Assembly (NCBI GenBank): GCA_016207515.1
Contig: JACQPN010000025.1
Coordinates: forward strand, 124,001-188,000
From: Euryarchaeota archaeon
GTDB lineage: Archaea; Thermoplasmatota; SW-10-69-26; JACQPN01
Direction: 5' to 3'
DNA length: 64,000 nucleotides
Shown: piece after piece, positions 16,389-25,294 of the stretch
How the letters are laid out: the number at the start of each line of letters is the position of its first letter
Position numbering within the stretch: the stretch's first letter is position 1
Translations under genes and position numbers: made by a program
The notes under the pieces: generated by a model
What the model was told of the DNA's origin: nothing
Seen by the model: the letters and a program-made list of their open reading frames with translations, nothing else
Databases searched by the model: none

Positions 16389-17759
16389 TCACCGCCCCGC
16401 GACATTGACGCCCTCGAACCGGACCGAAGGCACGTGGAGGTTGACGGGGCTGAACGAGCCCGACATGTCCCGGTAGTCGTCGGCGACGCCCGTCACGCGC
16501 TTCATTAAATCGGGGAGGTTTCCGGATATCACGACGGGTTTGACGGCGTGCAGGATCTCCCCGTCCTTGATCCTGAAAAGCGTCGCGGCGGTCACGGAGA
16601 AATCCCCGCTCTGCGGGTTTGCCGTGTGGGCTCCCAGCAAATCATAGACGAGGACGCCGTCCTTCGTCGACGACACGAGGGCCCCGAACTTGACGTTGCG
16701 GGCGCGTAGCACTATGTTCCTACCGCAGGTGGTCGGGGGCGCTTTCACGCTGCGCTCCGCGTCGCGCCGCTCGTAGCGGAGGCTAGAACCCAAGGCGGGC
16801 GTTTCGCGGCGCGAAGCGCTTTCCAGGTCGGCGAGGACCCCCGTCAGGCGTCCCTTCTCGATGAGCACGTTGCGCTTCGACCGCACGCCTTCGTCGTCGT
16901 GGCTTGCGCTGTTCGGCATCGCCGGGTCGAGCGGGTCGTCGACGAGCGTCAAGGCGCTACTGGCGACCGTGTCGCCGATCCGCCCGGAGTACACTGATTG
17001 GCCCTTGTCGACCACGTCCGCATGCAACGCCTTGACGAGGAGGAACTCGAAAAGCGTCTCGGACGCGAACGGCGTGAATATCACTTCCTTCGGGGCCTTG
17101 CCAAGGCGTCTAGGGCGCGCGGCTCGAACGGCCAATCCACCCGCATTCCGGCCGACCTTGGCCCAATCGATACGACCGCGCATCTTGGAATCAAAATCGA
17201 AGCCCGTGGCCGAGCCGCCGTTCTTGTAGACCGTGTATGCGCTTGCATGGATGGACGTTGCGACCTCCCGGAAGCGGGCGCCTTCGCTGTTCACGAGCGC
17301 GCACCCGTCGGTGCCCCAGCCTACGCCCGCGCCCGCGACCACAAGATGAGGGTCAACGTCGAGCGCCGCGCGAGTCAGCGTGACGAGTCCCTCGACCCCC
17401 ATCTCGGCCGTGAACGCTAAGATACGCGGGTCCGGCTTCAGGACAGCCGCCGCCTTCTTCTCGCCCGGGAAACGGTATTCGGTGCGCGCCGACAACCGGG
17501 AGATCTTGAGTGCCCGGCCTACCGCCGAGCGCGCCTCGTCGATGCCGGTGTAGTAGGCGAAGCCCAACCGGCCGCCCTTGATGACCCTTATGGCACTTGC
17601 CTCATGGGAGGCCGCGTGGGCGTTGCTCACCGAATCCTTTTCGACGGAAAAACTGGTGCCCGTCGACCACATCCCGAAGGCCTCCGCGGAGTCTGCCCCG
17701 GCGCGAACCGCGAGCCGGACGGCCTTTTCCAGGTCGCCAAGCACTTCAGCGGCCTCCAT
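16389..17759 (-). CDS. pmbA: TldE/PmbA-like partner of the TldD metalloprotease
   Basis: A 456-residue protein of the TldD/PmbA family. It has the paired-domain layout of the family but no HExxxH motif, which fits the non-catalytic partner TldE. Family features include the C-terminal half with KEVIFTPFASETLFEFLL and GDFSVTAATLFRIKDGE. TldD and TldE form a heterodimer that degrades unfolded or short peptides and matures certain modified peptides. It follows tldD by 72 bases on the same strand, so the two form an operon. I chose the ATG at 17759; a TTG at 17795 would add 12 residues. Confidence 0.93.
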   Translation of the reverse strand: MEAAEVLGDLEKAVRLAVRAGADSAEAFGMWSTGTSFSVEKDSVSNAHAASHEASAIRVIKGGRLGFAYYTGIDEARSAVGRALKISRLSARTEYRFPGEKKAAAVLKPDPRILAFTAEMGVEGLVTLTRAALDVDPHLVVAGAGVGWGTDGCALVNSEGARFREVATSIHASAYTVYKNGGSATGFDFDSKMRGRIDWAKVGRNAGGLAVRAARPRRLGKAPKEVIFTPFASETLFEFLLVKALHADVVDKGQSVYSGRIGDTVASSALTLVDDPLDPAMPNSASHDDEGVRSKRNVLIEKGRLTGVLADLESASRRETPALGSSLRYERRDAERSVKAPPTTCGRNIVLRARNVKFGALVSSTKDGVLVYDLLGAHTANPQSGDFSVTAATLFRIKDGEILHAVKPVVISGNLPDLMKRVTGVADDYRDMSGSFSPVNLHVPSVRFEGVNVAGR

Positions 17760-17831
17760 CGCGAGGCATCGGGTGGGCCCGATCCAAGCCGTCAAGAACG
17801 CGCGCGAGCCTCACGCCTTGCGGGACCCCCA

Positions 17832-19214
17832 TCAACCGCCCCCCACCAACGCTTCGCTCATCCTCACGTAAGGGCCGCCGTCTCCGACCGGCACGAGTTG
17901 TCCCTTGCCGCAAAAACCCGGGGAGGCGAGTTCCACTTTCTTCCCGACCGCGTCGATCCTGGCGAGGGTCTCCAGGATGAGACCGTTGATCGAGACGTCA
18001 AGAAGCGGTGTGGTGATCTCCCCACGCTCGATGAGGAACGATTCCTGCGCGCTGAACTGGAAAGTCCCCCGCGCGACGTCCACTTGCCCACCGCGGGTGC
18101 CCATGGCGAGTATCCCCCGTTTCGTGTCCTTTATCATCTCCTCGAAGCCCCAGTCGCCGGCATCGATCATCGTGTTGCTCATGCGCACCAAAGGGCGTAC
18201 TGAGTAATCCTCCGCCCGCGCCCCGCCGTTTGGCTTCATGCCGAGTCTTCCCGCGGTCTCCCGGGAGTGGATGTAACCGGCGAGCTGGCCGCGCTCGAAG
18301 AGCACCTTGCGTTTTGACGGCAACCCTTCGGCATCGAACGGGATGCTTCCGAAAGCGCCTCTCACCGAGGAATCGTCGACTATCGTGACCTCGTCGCTTC
18401 CGAACTTCTCCCCGATGCGGCCGGCAAGTAGACTTTCCCCCGCGATGACGAGGTCCGCCTCGCATGCGTGTCCGAGCGCCTCGTGGGCGAAGACACCCGT
18501 GAGGTCGGGATCCGTTATCACGGGGACCTTGCCAAGAGGCGGGCGTCTTGCCGACAGCATACGTACCGCCGCTTTCGCGGAATGCGCGACCGCTTCCTCC
18601 GGATCTTGCTTGGAAAAGAGCTCCATGCCTTTTGTCCCGCCGATCCTGACGCGATGGGACGTCATCCGGTCGCCGCGACGCGCCCCGATGTCCGATTGGA
18701 AGAGGAGCCGCGTGAGGCCGTGTTCGCGCCGCAACCCTTCGCTGGTCTCGTAAACGGTCTCCGTCCGGGTCATTTCGACGCCCGTGGAGACGGAATTCAC
18801 CTCCGCTTCGCCCTTGGCGGTCTTCCCGACGTCCATGAGGAATTGGATCCATTCCTGCGGGGTCTTGTCGAACGGGTCCTTCTTTGGCTTCCAAAACCGT
18901 CGGGCGGGTGCGGTGGACACGGGCGCGAGCGTGATCTTCTCCTTTGCATGCGGCGCGGCCGAACGAGCGACGCGTAACGCCTTCTCCACGGCCTTGGCCA
19001 CGCCGGTCCTTGTCACATCGGTCGTCGACGATAGGCCCCAGAGCCCACCATAGAGGACGCGTACGCCCACCCCACTCTCGCTTCCCGACACGCAGCGCCG
19101 GATCTCCCCGTCCTTCACATCGAGAACAAAGCGTTCGTCCTTCTCGTAACGGATGTCGGCGAAGGTCGCCTTGCCCTTCACCGCGGCCGCGAAGGCCCTT
19201 GCGTTGACACCCAC
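17832..19214 (-). CDS. tldD: TldD-type zinc metalloprotease
   Basis: A 460-residue protein. The zinc-binding motif HEALGH lies at residues 244-249 and the third ligand is likely the Cys in SPGFCGKGQ near residue 435, as known for TldD. It is the catalytic half of the TldD/TldE protease; the partner gene lies directly downstream. The start is GTG at 19214. The TATA box at 19238-19246 is only about 28 bases away, so the transcript is probably leaderless. Confidence 0.95.
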   Translation of the reverse strand: MGVNARAFAAAVKGKATFADIRYEKDERFVLDVKDGEIRRCVSGSESGVGVRVLYGGLWGLSSTTDVTRTGVAKAVEKALRVARSAAPHAKEKITLAPVSTAPARRFWKPKKDPFDKTPQEWIQFLMDVGKTAKGEAEVNSVSTGVEMTRTETVYETSEGLRREHGLTRLLFQSDIGARRGDRMTSHRVRIGGTKGMELFSKQDPEEAVAHSAKAAVRMLSARRPPLGKVPVITDPDLTGVFAHEALGHACEADLVIAGESLLAGRIGEKFGSDEVTIVDDSSVRGAFGSIPFDAEGLPSKRKVLFERGQLAGYIHSRETAGRLGMKPNGGARAEDYSVRPLVRMSNTMIDAGDWGFEEMIKDTKRGILAMGTRGGQVDVARGTFQFSAQESFLIERGEITTPLLDVSINGLILETLARIDAVGKKVELASPGFCGKGQLVPVGDGGPYVRMSEALVGGG

Positions 19215-19237
19215 GCTATGGCCCTAAGTCAGCGGCC

Positions 19238-19246
19238 TTTAAAAAT
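19238..19246 (-). promoter_or_regulatory. TATA box of tldD-tldE
   Basis: ATTTTTAAA on the minus strand, about 28 bases before the GTG start of tldD. Confidence 0.65.
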
Positions 19247-19310
19247 TACGACTAGAGCGCGCGACGGGGCTCACGTACGACTCGTGGTCTTGGAAAGCCG
19301 GATGACGCCG

Positions 19311-20066
19311 TCACGCCGTGCCGGGCGGGCCGGTGTCGCCGTCGAAGTTCTGGGCCGAGGGCCTGCAGGCTTCGTAGGTGACTTGGGACATCTCGCGCCA
19401 GAGTTCCTTCTCGTACTCTTGGGGATCAGTGGTGTCGATGTACGTGATGAGCAAGCGGTCGCGCGAGCTGGGTCGGTAGAGATCGGGGTCGACCGTGATC
19501 CTTTCCCAGGTCGCGTTCCCCAGGAGGTTTACAAGCGGTGAATCGGATCTGGGTCGCGCCGAGCACGATCCGCCCTCTGAGAAGTCGAAATGTTGGACCC
19601 ACATCTGGACCTCCTTGCCGCCGCCGTTCTTGTATGACCTGGACTGGTCGATGACCAAGGTATCGGTCGTGAGCCTCATTCCCATCGTATGCAGGAAGAA
19701 ACCGATGGAGACGTTGGTCGCATGGAGGTGGGTCACGTCGCCGACCCCGCCTTCGACGTGGACGTGCGAGTCCCTGACCTGGTACTGGGACGCACCGAAG
19801 TTCACAGGTTCGAGACGGTCTACGAAGACGGCGAAGTCTGTGTGCACGTGGGCGCTTCCGACGAGTCCGAGCCCCTGGGAGACCCGAATCTCATAATCAC
19901 GGTCCGCGGAGCGTGGCGCTTTCAGGATGCCCGACGTCAAGGCGTAGCCGATGCCGACCACGATGAGGATGGCGACGAGCGCGAGGATGAGCGACTGCGT
20001 CCGGTTCCCCCCGGCTCCTAGGCCTGCGCCGCCAGATTTGACCCGCCGTCCGACCTTTGCCAACAT
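19311..20066 (-). CDS. Membrane-anchored His-rich extracellular protein, unknown
   Basis: A 251-residue protein. A basic start is followed by one membrane helix (about residues 26-46, LILALVAILIVVGIGYALTS). The rest is predicted outside the cell. It carries a His-rich core: SAHVHTDFAVFVD (about 71-83), SHVHVEGGVGDVTHLHA (about 99-115) and FFLHTMGM. The repeated HxH and HLH pairs suggest metal (copper or zinc) binding in a small beta domain. I do not recognise a named family. It is transcribed alone toward the tldD promoter region. Confidence 0.75.
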   Translation of the reverse strand: MLAKVGRRVKSGGAGLGAGGNRTQSLILALVAILIVVGIGYALTSGILKAPRSADRDYEIRVSQGLGLVGSAHVHTDFAVFVDRLEPVNFGASQYQVRDSHVHVEGGVGDVTHLHATNVSIGFFLHTMGMRLTTDTLVIDQSRSYKNGGGKEVQMWVQHFDFSEGGSCSARPRSDSPLVNLLGNATWERITVDPDLYRPSSRDRLLITYIDTTDPQEYEKELWREMSQVTYEACRPSAQNFDGDTGPPGTA

Positions 20067-20108
20067 AATCGGGCGGCAGAACGACTCGTCGCCCTTAAAG
20101 GCTTTGAT

Positions 20109-20156
20109 GGGCCCGCTTGGGCGAAAGGGTCGGGGCCCGCTGGGGCGAAAGGGTCG
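20109..20156. repeat. 24-base tandem repeat, two copies
   Basis: 20109-20132 and 20133-20156 are identical at 23 of 24 bases. Each copy begins GGGCCCGCT and ends GAAAGGGTCG. They lie in the gap between the divergent genes at 20066 and 20321. Confidence 0.85.
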
Positions 20157-20320
20157 TCAACACGTCGCACAGCCGATGCTGTAAACGGATGCGAAACGCC
20201 GCCCCGCAGGGCGCCCCACAGGAGGCGAGGCCCTTACAGCGGAGGCGCAAAGCCCGCCACCGGGCGAAGAAACCGACGCATTATTATACGAAAGTCGTGG
20301 ATTAAAATGCGGGATGCACG

Positions 20321-20599
20321 ATGTCGACAGCATACATGCTCGTTTGCGCGAAACCAGGCCGCGTCGGCGAAGTCCTTCGCAGGCTGGATGGGGTGCCTGG
20401 CGTCAAAGACCACGAGATCCTTTTCGGGGAGCAGATCGCCGCGAGGGTCGACTTCGCGGGCGTGAGTCTCGAACAGGCCGCCAGCACACTCAAGGCCATA
20501 GACGGGATACTGGAAAGCCGGATGTACGTGGGGAAGCGCTGCCACCTACTGGTCCGACCGGCCCGTTTCTACCCGACCGGTCGTAGCTCCACGAACTAG
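20321..20599 (+). CDS. Stand-alone Lrp/AsnC-type ligand-binding (RAM) domain protein
   Basis: A 92-residue protein that matches the effector-binding domain of Lrp/AsnC regulators: AYMLVCAKPGRVGEVLRRL, a central strand around HEILFGEQIAARVDF, and a second helix LEQAASTLKAIDGI. There is no helix-turn-helix, so it is a stand-alone domain, which in archaea can oligomerise with full-length Lrp proteins or act as a small-molecule sensor. The TATA-like TTATTATAC lies at 20281-20289. The membrane-protein gene at 20609 follows within 10 bases and is probably co-transcribed. Confidence 0.85.
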   Translation: MSTAYMLVCAKPGRVGEVLRRLDGVPGVKDHEILFGEQIAARVDFAGVSLEQAASTLKAIDGILESRMYVGKRCHLLVRPARFYPTGRSSTN

Positions 20600-20608
20600 G
20601 TGTCCGTC

Positions 20609-21178
20609 ATGGCGAAAGGTGTCTCCGAACATTTCGTGAAGATAATGGACGGCGAGGGACGCTCCGCGAGCCGGGGACTGGTCGCCTTCGCAGGGTTGGG
20701 GGCGGCGACCTACTTTCTCGCTGAACTCTCCGACCCCGACGCGTACGGAGCGAACGTCAAGACGTTCGCCGCCGCGCTGGGGCTCGGGGCGGCCCTCGGC
20801 GCCCTCTACGCGTACAGGACGTTCGACGCTTACGCGAAAAGCCTCAGGGCGAAGTGGGACCATTGGATGCGCGATTCCGTCGGGTCGGCAACCTTGGGAG
20901 AGCTCGCGGCCAAGGTCAACGACCGTGAACCGCCCTCCGCCTGGAGGCGGGCCGTAGCGGCCTCCATCTTCATCGTAGGAAACGCGGCCTTCTTCATCGC
21001 CATGTGGCTCGGCGTCGAGCTAGGCGGCCTGGCGACGGCGTTCGCGGGCATCGATGGTCTACTCGTGGGCGCCTTGGCTGGCAAGGCGTTGTGGACGATC
21101 TACTGGACTCGGAGCTTTGACAAGGCCGTCGAGGAACTCATCGGCTCGGGGCGCGTCGGCGTTTGGGGCGATCGGTGA
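20609..21178 (+). CDS. Multi-pass membrane protein of unknown function
   Basis: A 189-residue protein with about four hydrophobic segments: LVAFAGLGAATYFLAEL, FAAALGLGAALGALYAY, AVAASIFIVGNAAFFIAMWL and GIDGLLVGALAGKALW. A charged loop containing two Trp (RAKWDHWMRDS) lies between the second and third. No family is recognised. ATG at 20609 has AGGTG six bases before it; GTG at 20600 directly after the previous stop is the alternative start. It forms an operon with the Lrp-type ligand-binding protein. Confidence 0.7.
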   Translation: MAKGVSEHFVKIMDGEGRSASRGLVAFAGLGAATYFLAELSDPDAYGANVKTFAAALGLGAALGALYAYRTFDAYAKSLRAKWDHWMRDSVGSATLGELAAKVNDREPPSAWRRAVAASIFIVGNAAFFIAMWLGVELGGLATAFAGIDGLLVGALAGKALWTIYWTRSFDKAVEELIGSGRVGVWGDR

Positions 21179-21459
21179 CCGTTGAAGGTCCGAAAACTAA
21201 CAAACGCTTGAAACGACTACTCTGGACTTGCCAACGCAGAAGCGGATAACGTAAGCCAAGGAGCCTGCTCGGGAATCGTTCGCGGTTTCCTGACTCGTTT
21301 CGATGAACGCGTATCTTGCGCCATCATGCCAGAATCACGGGAACGCTCGGAGGGAAAACGCTCAAGCCTTATGAGATGTTTCAGCCAAAGTGAGACAGGT
21401 CAGGTCTTCCATTTCTGAACGATTCCCCCTCCCGCATGATGGAGGAAGGGGAATCAATA

Positions 21460-21780
21460 ATGGAGAACGGAAACAGGAAGAAATGGACGCCTCGGGCAAA
21501 ACTCGAGATCGTCCTCGAAGGCATGAAGAACGAGACCGGCATCGCCGACGTCTGCCGCAAGCACGGGGTCAGTACGACCACGTACCATCTTTGGCGGGAC
21601 CGGTTGTTCAAGAACGCTGGCAAGGTCTTCGAACACGCCAGTCGGGACAAGCCGGACCATGAGGTCGAAGAACTCCAAGCCGAACTCCAACGGCCGAAGA
21701 ACGTCATCGCGGAGATCACGAGCGAGAACCTGGAGTTTAAAAAAACTCCTGGGCGCTGGAAGACGGGCCGCGTGAGATAG
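21460..21780 (+). CDS. IS3-family transposase OrfA (helix-turn-helix)
   Basis: A 106-residue protein starting MENGNRKKWTPRAK. A helix-turn-helix of the IS3 OrfA type lies at about residues 10-55 (KLEIVLEGMKNE, IADVCRKHGVSTTTYHLWRD), followed by a coiled coil (EVEELQAELQRPKNVIAEI) used for multimerisation. It binds the IS ends. An A7 run at 21739-21745 near its 3' end is a natural slippery site: a -1 shift there continues as KNSWALEDGPREIERL straight into orfB. An ATG at 21436 is possible, but the chosen ATG has a purine-rich site upstream. Confidence 0.9.
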   Translation: MENGNRKKWTPRAKLEIVLEGMKNETGIADVCRKHGVSTTTYHLWRDRLFKNAGKVFEHASRDKPDHEVEELQAELQRPKNVIAEITSENLEFKKTPGRWKTGRVR

Positions 21781-21788
21781 AGCGACTC

Positions 21789-22799
21789 ATGCCCCTAATC
21801 GAGGAAACGATCCGGGACACGAGACGGCGCGTCCGATGGCCCACGCGGCTCATCCTCGCCCGACTCGGAGTCCCGAAGGCGTCGTACTACAGGTGGCGAA
21901 AGACGAGCCCGTTGGTACGAGAGGAGCGACCGCCTCAACCGTTCGAGATCCTCCCCGAGGAACGCGAGGCGGTCCTCTGCTACGGCCGAGAGCACCCGAA
22001 AATCCGCCACCGCGAACTCGCGTGGCGGATGGTGGACGAGGACGTCGCGTACGTCTCGAAAAGCATCGTCTACCGGATCTTGAACGAGGAAGGCCTCATC
22101 GCGGAGTGGCAACAGTACCGGCGAGAGAAGAGGTTATTCATCCGGGCGGAGGCGCCCGATGTGAAGTGGCAGTCGGACATCACGTACATCAAACTCGGTG
22201 GACGGAATTATTACCTCATCACGTTCATCGATGCGTACTCGCGGTACATCACGTACTGGGACCTCTTGACCAGGATGGACGGCGACTCGGTGAGCCTGGC
22301 CGCGGAGGCGGCCCTTGGCCGCCTCGCTGGCGGGAAGATGCCGATCATCCAGACCGACAATGGGAGCGGGTACATCAGTCGAGACTTCAAGATCGTCCTC
22401 AATCGGAGAGGCATCACGCATCACCGGATCAGGCCGCATACGCCGACGGACAACGCAATCGTCGAACGCGTCGAGAAGACAATCAAGGCCGAGCTCCAAA
22501 ATCATGAGCCGGAAACACCCGACGCTGCCCGACTCATCATCGAAGGGATCATCCGCTGGTACAACCACGAACGACTACACTCGTCAATCGACTTTCTCCC
22601 ACCGTGGGTTATGTACCGTGGTAATCCCCAAGAGGTCCTCGAACGGCGGCGAGTCAAACTCGCCGCCGCGCGTCACAGGCGAAGGGAACTCAACCTTCGT
22701 CGGCGCCAGTCACGCTTATATCTCGAACAGGGAATGACATTCACGCGGGAACCGGAATCGCAAAGAAACGAGGAGACCCGATTGTCTCACTCATGCTGA
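21789..22799 (+). CDS. IS3-family transposase OrfB (DDE integrase core)
   Basis: A 336-residue protein with the retroviral-type integrase core: D130 in WQSDITYI, D190 in QTDNGSG and E226 in NAIVERVEK (D-D-35-E spacing). The N-terminus holds an HTH_21-like segment (YYRWRKTS). It ends in an Arg-rich tail. The functional enzyme is probably the OrfAB fusion made by the -1 frameshift at the A7 run in orfA, since the orfB frame is open back through that point. All catalytic residues are present, so the element may be active. Confidence 0.93.
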   Translation: MPLIEETIRDTRRRVRWPTRLILARLGVPKASYYRWRKTSPLVREERPPQPFEILPEEREAVLCYGREHPKIRHRELAWRMVDEDVAYVSKSIVYRILNEEGLIAEWQQYRREKRLFIRAEAPDVKWQSDITYIKLGGRNYYLITFIDAYSRYITYWDLLTRMDGDSVSLAAEAALGRLAGGKMPIIQTDNGSGYISRDFKIVLNRRGITHHRIRPHTPTDNAIVERVEKTIKAELQNHEPETPDAARLIIEGIIRWYNHERLHSSIDFLPPWVMYRGNPQEVLERRRVKLAAARHRRRELNLRRRQSRLYLEQGMTFTREPESQRNEETRLSHSC

Positions 22800-22829
22800 A
22801 ACGTTACACCTCCGTGCCCTGTAGTTCAT

Positions 22830-24251
22830 GTGACTAATCATCCAAACATAGATAGCACGCACCGCGCGTTGCGGCGTTCCGTGGGCGCATCCGTCGGTGT
22901 TGGCATCGTCGTCCTCGACGCAGAGGGATGCGTCTTGCTCGCGAGCAACGAGGTCCCAAGCCTTCTTGGCCTCGCGATACTCAACCCCGGAATGCCGCTG
23001 ACTCAAGCGGCTTCGCATCTCCCGGCGCAAGTCCGGAGTGCCATCGACGACGCCGTTCTTCGCGGCCGCGACGCCTCGCTGCGCGCCGTCCGCGCCCCCG
23101 CGCGCGGCCTACTCGATTGGGAGATCGTCGCGCGCACCGATCCGAAGACAAACCGCGTCATTGAGGTCGTGATCACGCTCGCGGAGTCGCCTGCCCGAGG
23201 GGAGCTCTCGTATCAGGCATTCATCCACAGCACGGATGCAATCCTGATCACGAATCGAGCCGGCGTCATCGTCGATGTCAACCCCGCGTTCGAACGGATC
23301 TACGAATTCGCGCGGGAGGATTGCGTGGGCAAGACGCCCCGCATCGTCAAGAGTCCCACGACGCCTCGCGCCATTTACATTCGCATGTGGCGCGACATCC
23401 TCGACCCGGCCATCGGTCGATGGTCGGGGGAGCTGACGAATGTCGACAAGGCCGGAAATGAACACCGTGTTCTGTTGAACATCGACGCGGTCCGGGACGA
23501 GACTGGCACCATCACGCACTTCATGGGCGTCGCGACCGACGTGAGCACGCGTCGCGCCTTGGAGCGGCGTGCGGCGCACGCAGAGAAGCTCGCCGCGCTG
23601 GGAAGCCTCGCGGCCGGCGTCGCGCACGAACTCAACACGCCGCTCGCGAACATCCTACTCCTGGCCGAGAACCTGCGCCGGCGTACGACCGACCCCGAGG
23701 CGCACGTCCGACTCGAGACGCTCATGGCCCAAACCGAGGCGGCCTCGCGGATCGTGGGGAGCCTCCTCGACTTCTCACGCCAACACGAGATACAATTCCG
23801 CGAGCTCGACCTCGTGCCGCTCGTGCGCGACGCGCTGGCGTTCGTGCGCGGGAAGAGCCCGCCCGGCGTCGTCATCCGCGAGGTGCGTGAAGAGGGGACG
23901 TTCCTTGTCCTCGGGGATCGCGACCAACTCACTCAGATCGTCGTCAATATCGTCCATAACGCGATTTACGCGATCGGTGGCAATGGCGTCGTCACTGTTC
24001 GCGTGGGCGGCGACGAGAACCATGCGATCCTCGCCATCGCTGACACGGGGCCTGGCATCCCGCCCGACGTGCTGCCGCGCATCTTCGAGCCGTTCTTCAC
24101 CACCAAACCCGAGGGAAAAGGGACCGGCCTCGGTCTTGCAATCTGCTATGGCATCGTCCAATCGCACGGCGGCGTGATAGAAGCGACGTCGCTTCCTGGA
24201 TCGGGCGCGACGTTCACAATCAGGCTCCCCCGCGCGGAGGTGTCCGCGTGA
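22830..24251 (+). CDS. PAS-domain sensor histidine kinase
   Basis: A 473-residue soluble kinase. A degenerate PAS-like domain is at about residues 15-120 and a clear PAS/PAC at 125-245 ([20 protein letters not shown]). The HisKA domain has the phospho-acceptor His266 in [10 protein letters not shown]. The ATPase domain shows an N box ([14 protein letters not shown]), [24 protein letters not shown] and a final G box. There is no membrane helix, so the signal is probably cytoplasmic. The start is GTG at 22830, 28 bases after the IS element. It overlaps the response-regulator gene by 4 bases, so they form one unit. Confidence 0.95.
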   Translation: MTNHPNIDSTHRALRRSVGASVGVGIVVLDAEGCVLLASNEVPSLLGLAILNPGMPLTQAASHLPAQVRSAIDDAVLRGRDASLRAVRAPARGLLDWEIVARTDPKTNRVIEVVITLAESPARGELSYQAFIHSTDAILITNRAGVIVDVNPAFERIYEFAREDCVGKTPRIVKSPTTPRAIYIRMWRDILDPAIGRWSGELTNVDKAGNEHRVLLNIDAVRDETGTITHFMGVATDVSTRRALERRAAHAEKLAALGSLAAGVAHELNTPLANILLLAENLRRRTTDPEAHVRLETLMAQTEAASRIVGSLLDFSRQHEIQFRELDLVPLVRDALAFVRGKSPPGVVIREVREEGTFLVLGDRDQLTQIVVNIVHNAIYAIGGNGVVTVRVGGDENHAILAIADTGPGIPPDVLPRIFEPFFTTKPEGKGTGLGLAICYGIVQSHGGVIEATSLPGSGATFTIRLPRAEVSA

Positions 24252-25294
24252 AACTGCGGATACTTATCGTCGATGACGACGCGGTCTTCCGTGCCGAGTT
24301 CTCCGACGCACTCAAGGCGGAGGGTCACGACGTTTCCGCGGCACCCGATGTCGCCGACGGGGTCGCCGCCCTCCAAAAGCGGCCCTTCGACGTCGTGTTC
24401 ACGGACCTCCGCATGCCGCGCAAGGGCGGGCTCGATCTCATTCGCCAAGTCAAACGGCGCTGGCCGTCAGTCCTCATCATGGTCGTCACGGGCTTCGCCG
24501 CCATCGACACAGCCGTAGAAGCGATGCGGCTGGGAGCGTTCGACTACGTCCAGAAGCCGTTCCGCATCGACGCCGTCCGCAAGTCACTCGCGCTCGTCGA
24601 ACAGGAGATCGCGTTCGAGCAGCTTTCGCTCGTCGACCATGACCCCGTGGCCCTTGCGGCGGAGATCGCCCGCCGCGAAGACATCGACGTGCTTCTTGTC
24701 TCGCCGGAGCTGCCCACGCCGCTTCCGCCGCGCGTCCAGCACACACCTCTTGAACCCATGCAGCCGTACAAGATCAAGGAAGCCTTCGTCCGCTTCGCCG
24801 AGGGAAAGCCGCGGGCAGGGCTCGTCGTCGGGAACATGGATCGCGTGCTGGCCGTCCACCCTGTGAGCGACTGCGTGGAAATCCTTCGAAGGCTCCGCGA
24901 CGAGGCGCACGGCCGGGGCCCCATCGCGATCGGATTCAACCCGGCGGCCTTGCGACGCGACGCCATCGCGGCGCTACGCGCGGCACTCGCCGCCCCCGAA
25001 CTTCACGGCCTTGTCGAAGCCATCGGCTCGCCCATCCGCCGACGCGTACTCCGTCGTCTCGAAGCGGGGCAAGCATCCTTCACACAGCTTCTCGAGGCGA
25101 GCGGTATCACTGAATCGCCCAAGCTGTCGTTCCATATCCGTCGCCTCGTCGACGTCGGCTTGTTGGGCCAAGCGGGGGCGGACTACCGGCTTACACCCAA
25201 AGGCGCGCAGGCAGTGGGTGTGCTTCATCGCCTGGAAGAGGCCGCGACGCGCGAGCCGTTCTCGTTCATGCTGTTCGGGTCGAACACCGGATGA
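24248..25294 (+). CDS. Response regulator: receiver, DUF835-like middle and winged helix
   Basis: A 348-residue protein. The receiver domain (1-120) has the acidic pair at D9-D11, phospho-acceptor D53 in FTDLRMP and K103 in YVQKPF. The middle part (about 140-255; DVLLVSPELP, GLVVGNMDRVL, RRLRDEAHGRGPIAIGF) resembles DUF835-type archaeal signalling domains. The C-terminus (about 260-335) is an ArsR-like winged helix with SPIRRRVLRRLEAG, SPKLSFHIRRL and YRLTPKGAQA. The layout joins phosphorelay input to DNA binding in one protein, which is unusual for archaea. Its last 70 bases overlap the convergent phoU-like gene. Confidence 0.85.
   Translation: MKLRILIVDDDAVFRAEFSDALKAEGHDVSAAPDVADGVAALQKRPFDVVFTDLRMPRKGGLDLIRQVKRRWPSVLIMVVTGFAAIDTAVEAMRLGAFDYVQKPFRIDAVRKSLALVEQEIAFEQLSLVDHDPVALAAEIARREDIDVLLVSPELPTPLPPRVQHTPLEPMQPYKIKEAFVRFAEGKPRAGLVVGNMDRVLAVHPVSDCVEILRRLRDEAHGRGPIAIGFNPAALRRDAIAALRAALAAPELHGLVEAIGSPIRRRVLRRLEAGQASFTQLLEASGITESPKLSFHIRRLVDVGLLGQAGADYRLTPKGAQAVGVLHRLEEAATREPFSFMLFGSNTG

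Larger units (their letters stand above)
21378..22802 (+). mobile_element. IS3-family insertion sequence, about 1.4 kb, apparently complete
   Basis: The left end 21378-21407 begins GTTTCAGC-CAAAGTGAGACA and the right end 22774-22802, read inverted, begins GTTTCAGC-ATGAGTGAGACA, so the terminal inverted repeats match over most of about 29 bases. Two overlapping-type reading frames, orfA and orfB, lie inside, and the stop of orfB falls in the right repeat. I found no clear target duplication just outside the repeats. It sits 28 bases before the GTG of the histidine-kinase gene and may have displaced or supplied that gene's promoter. Confidence 0.9.

Noticed and set aside
21307-21377. Target-site duplication of the IS3 element
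   Set aside because: Flanks GAGAT before the left end and GTTAC after the right end do not match, so no duplication can be claimed.
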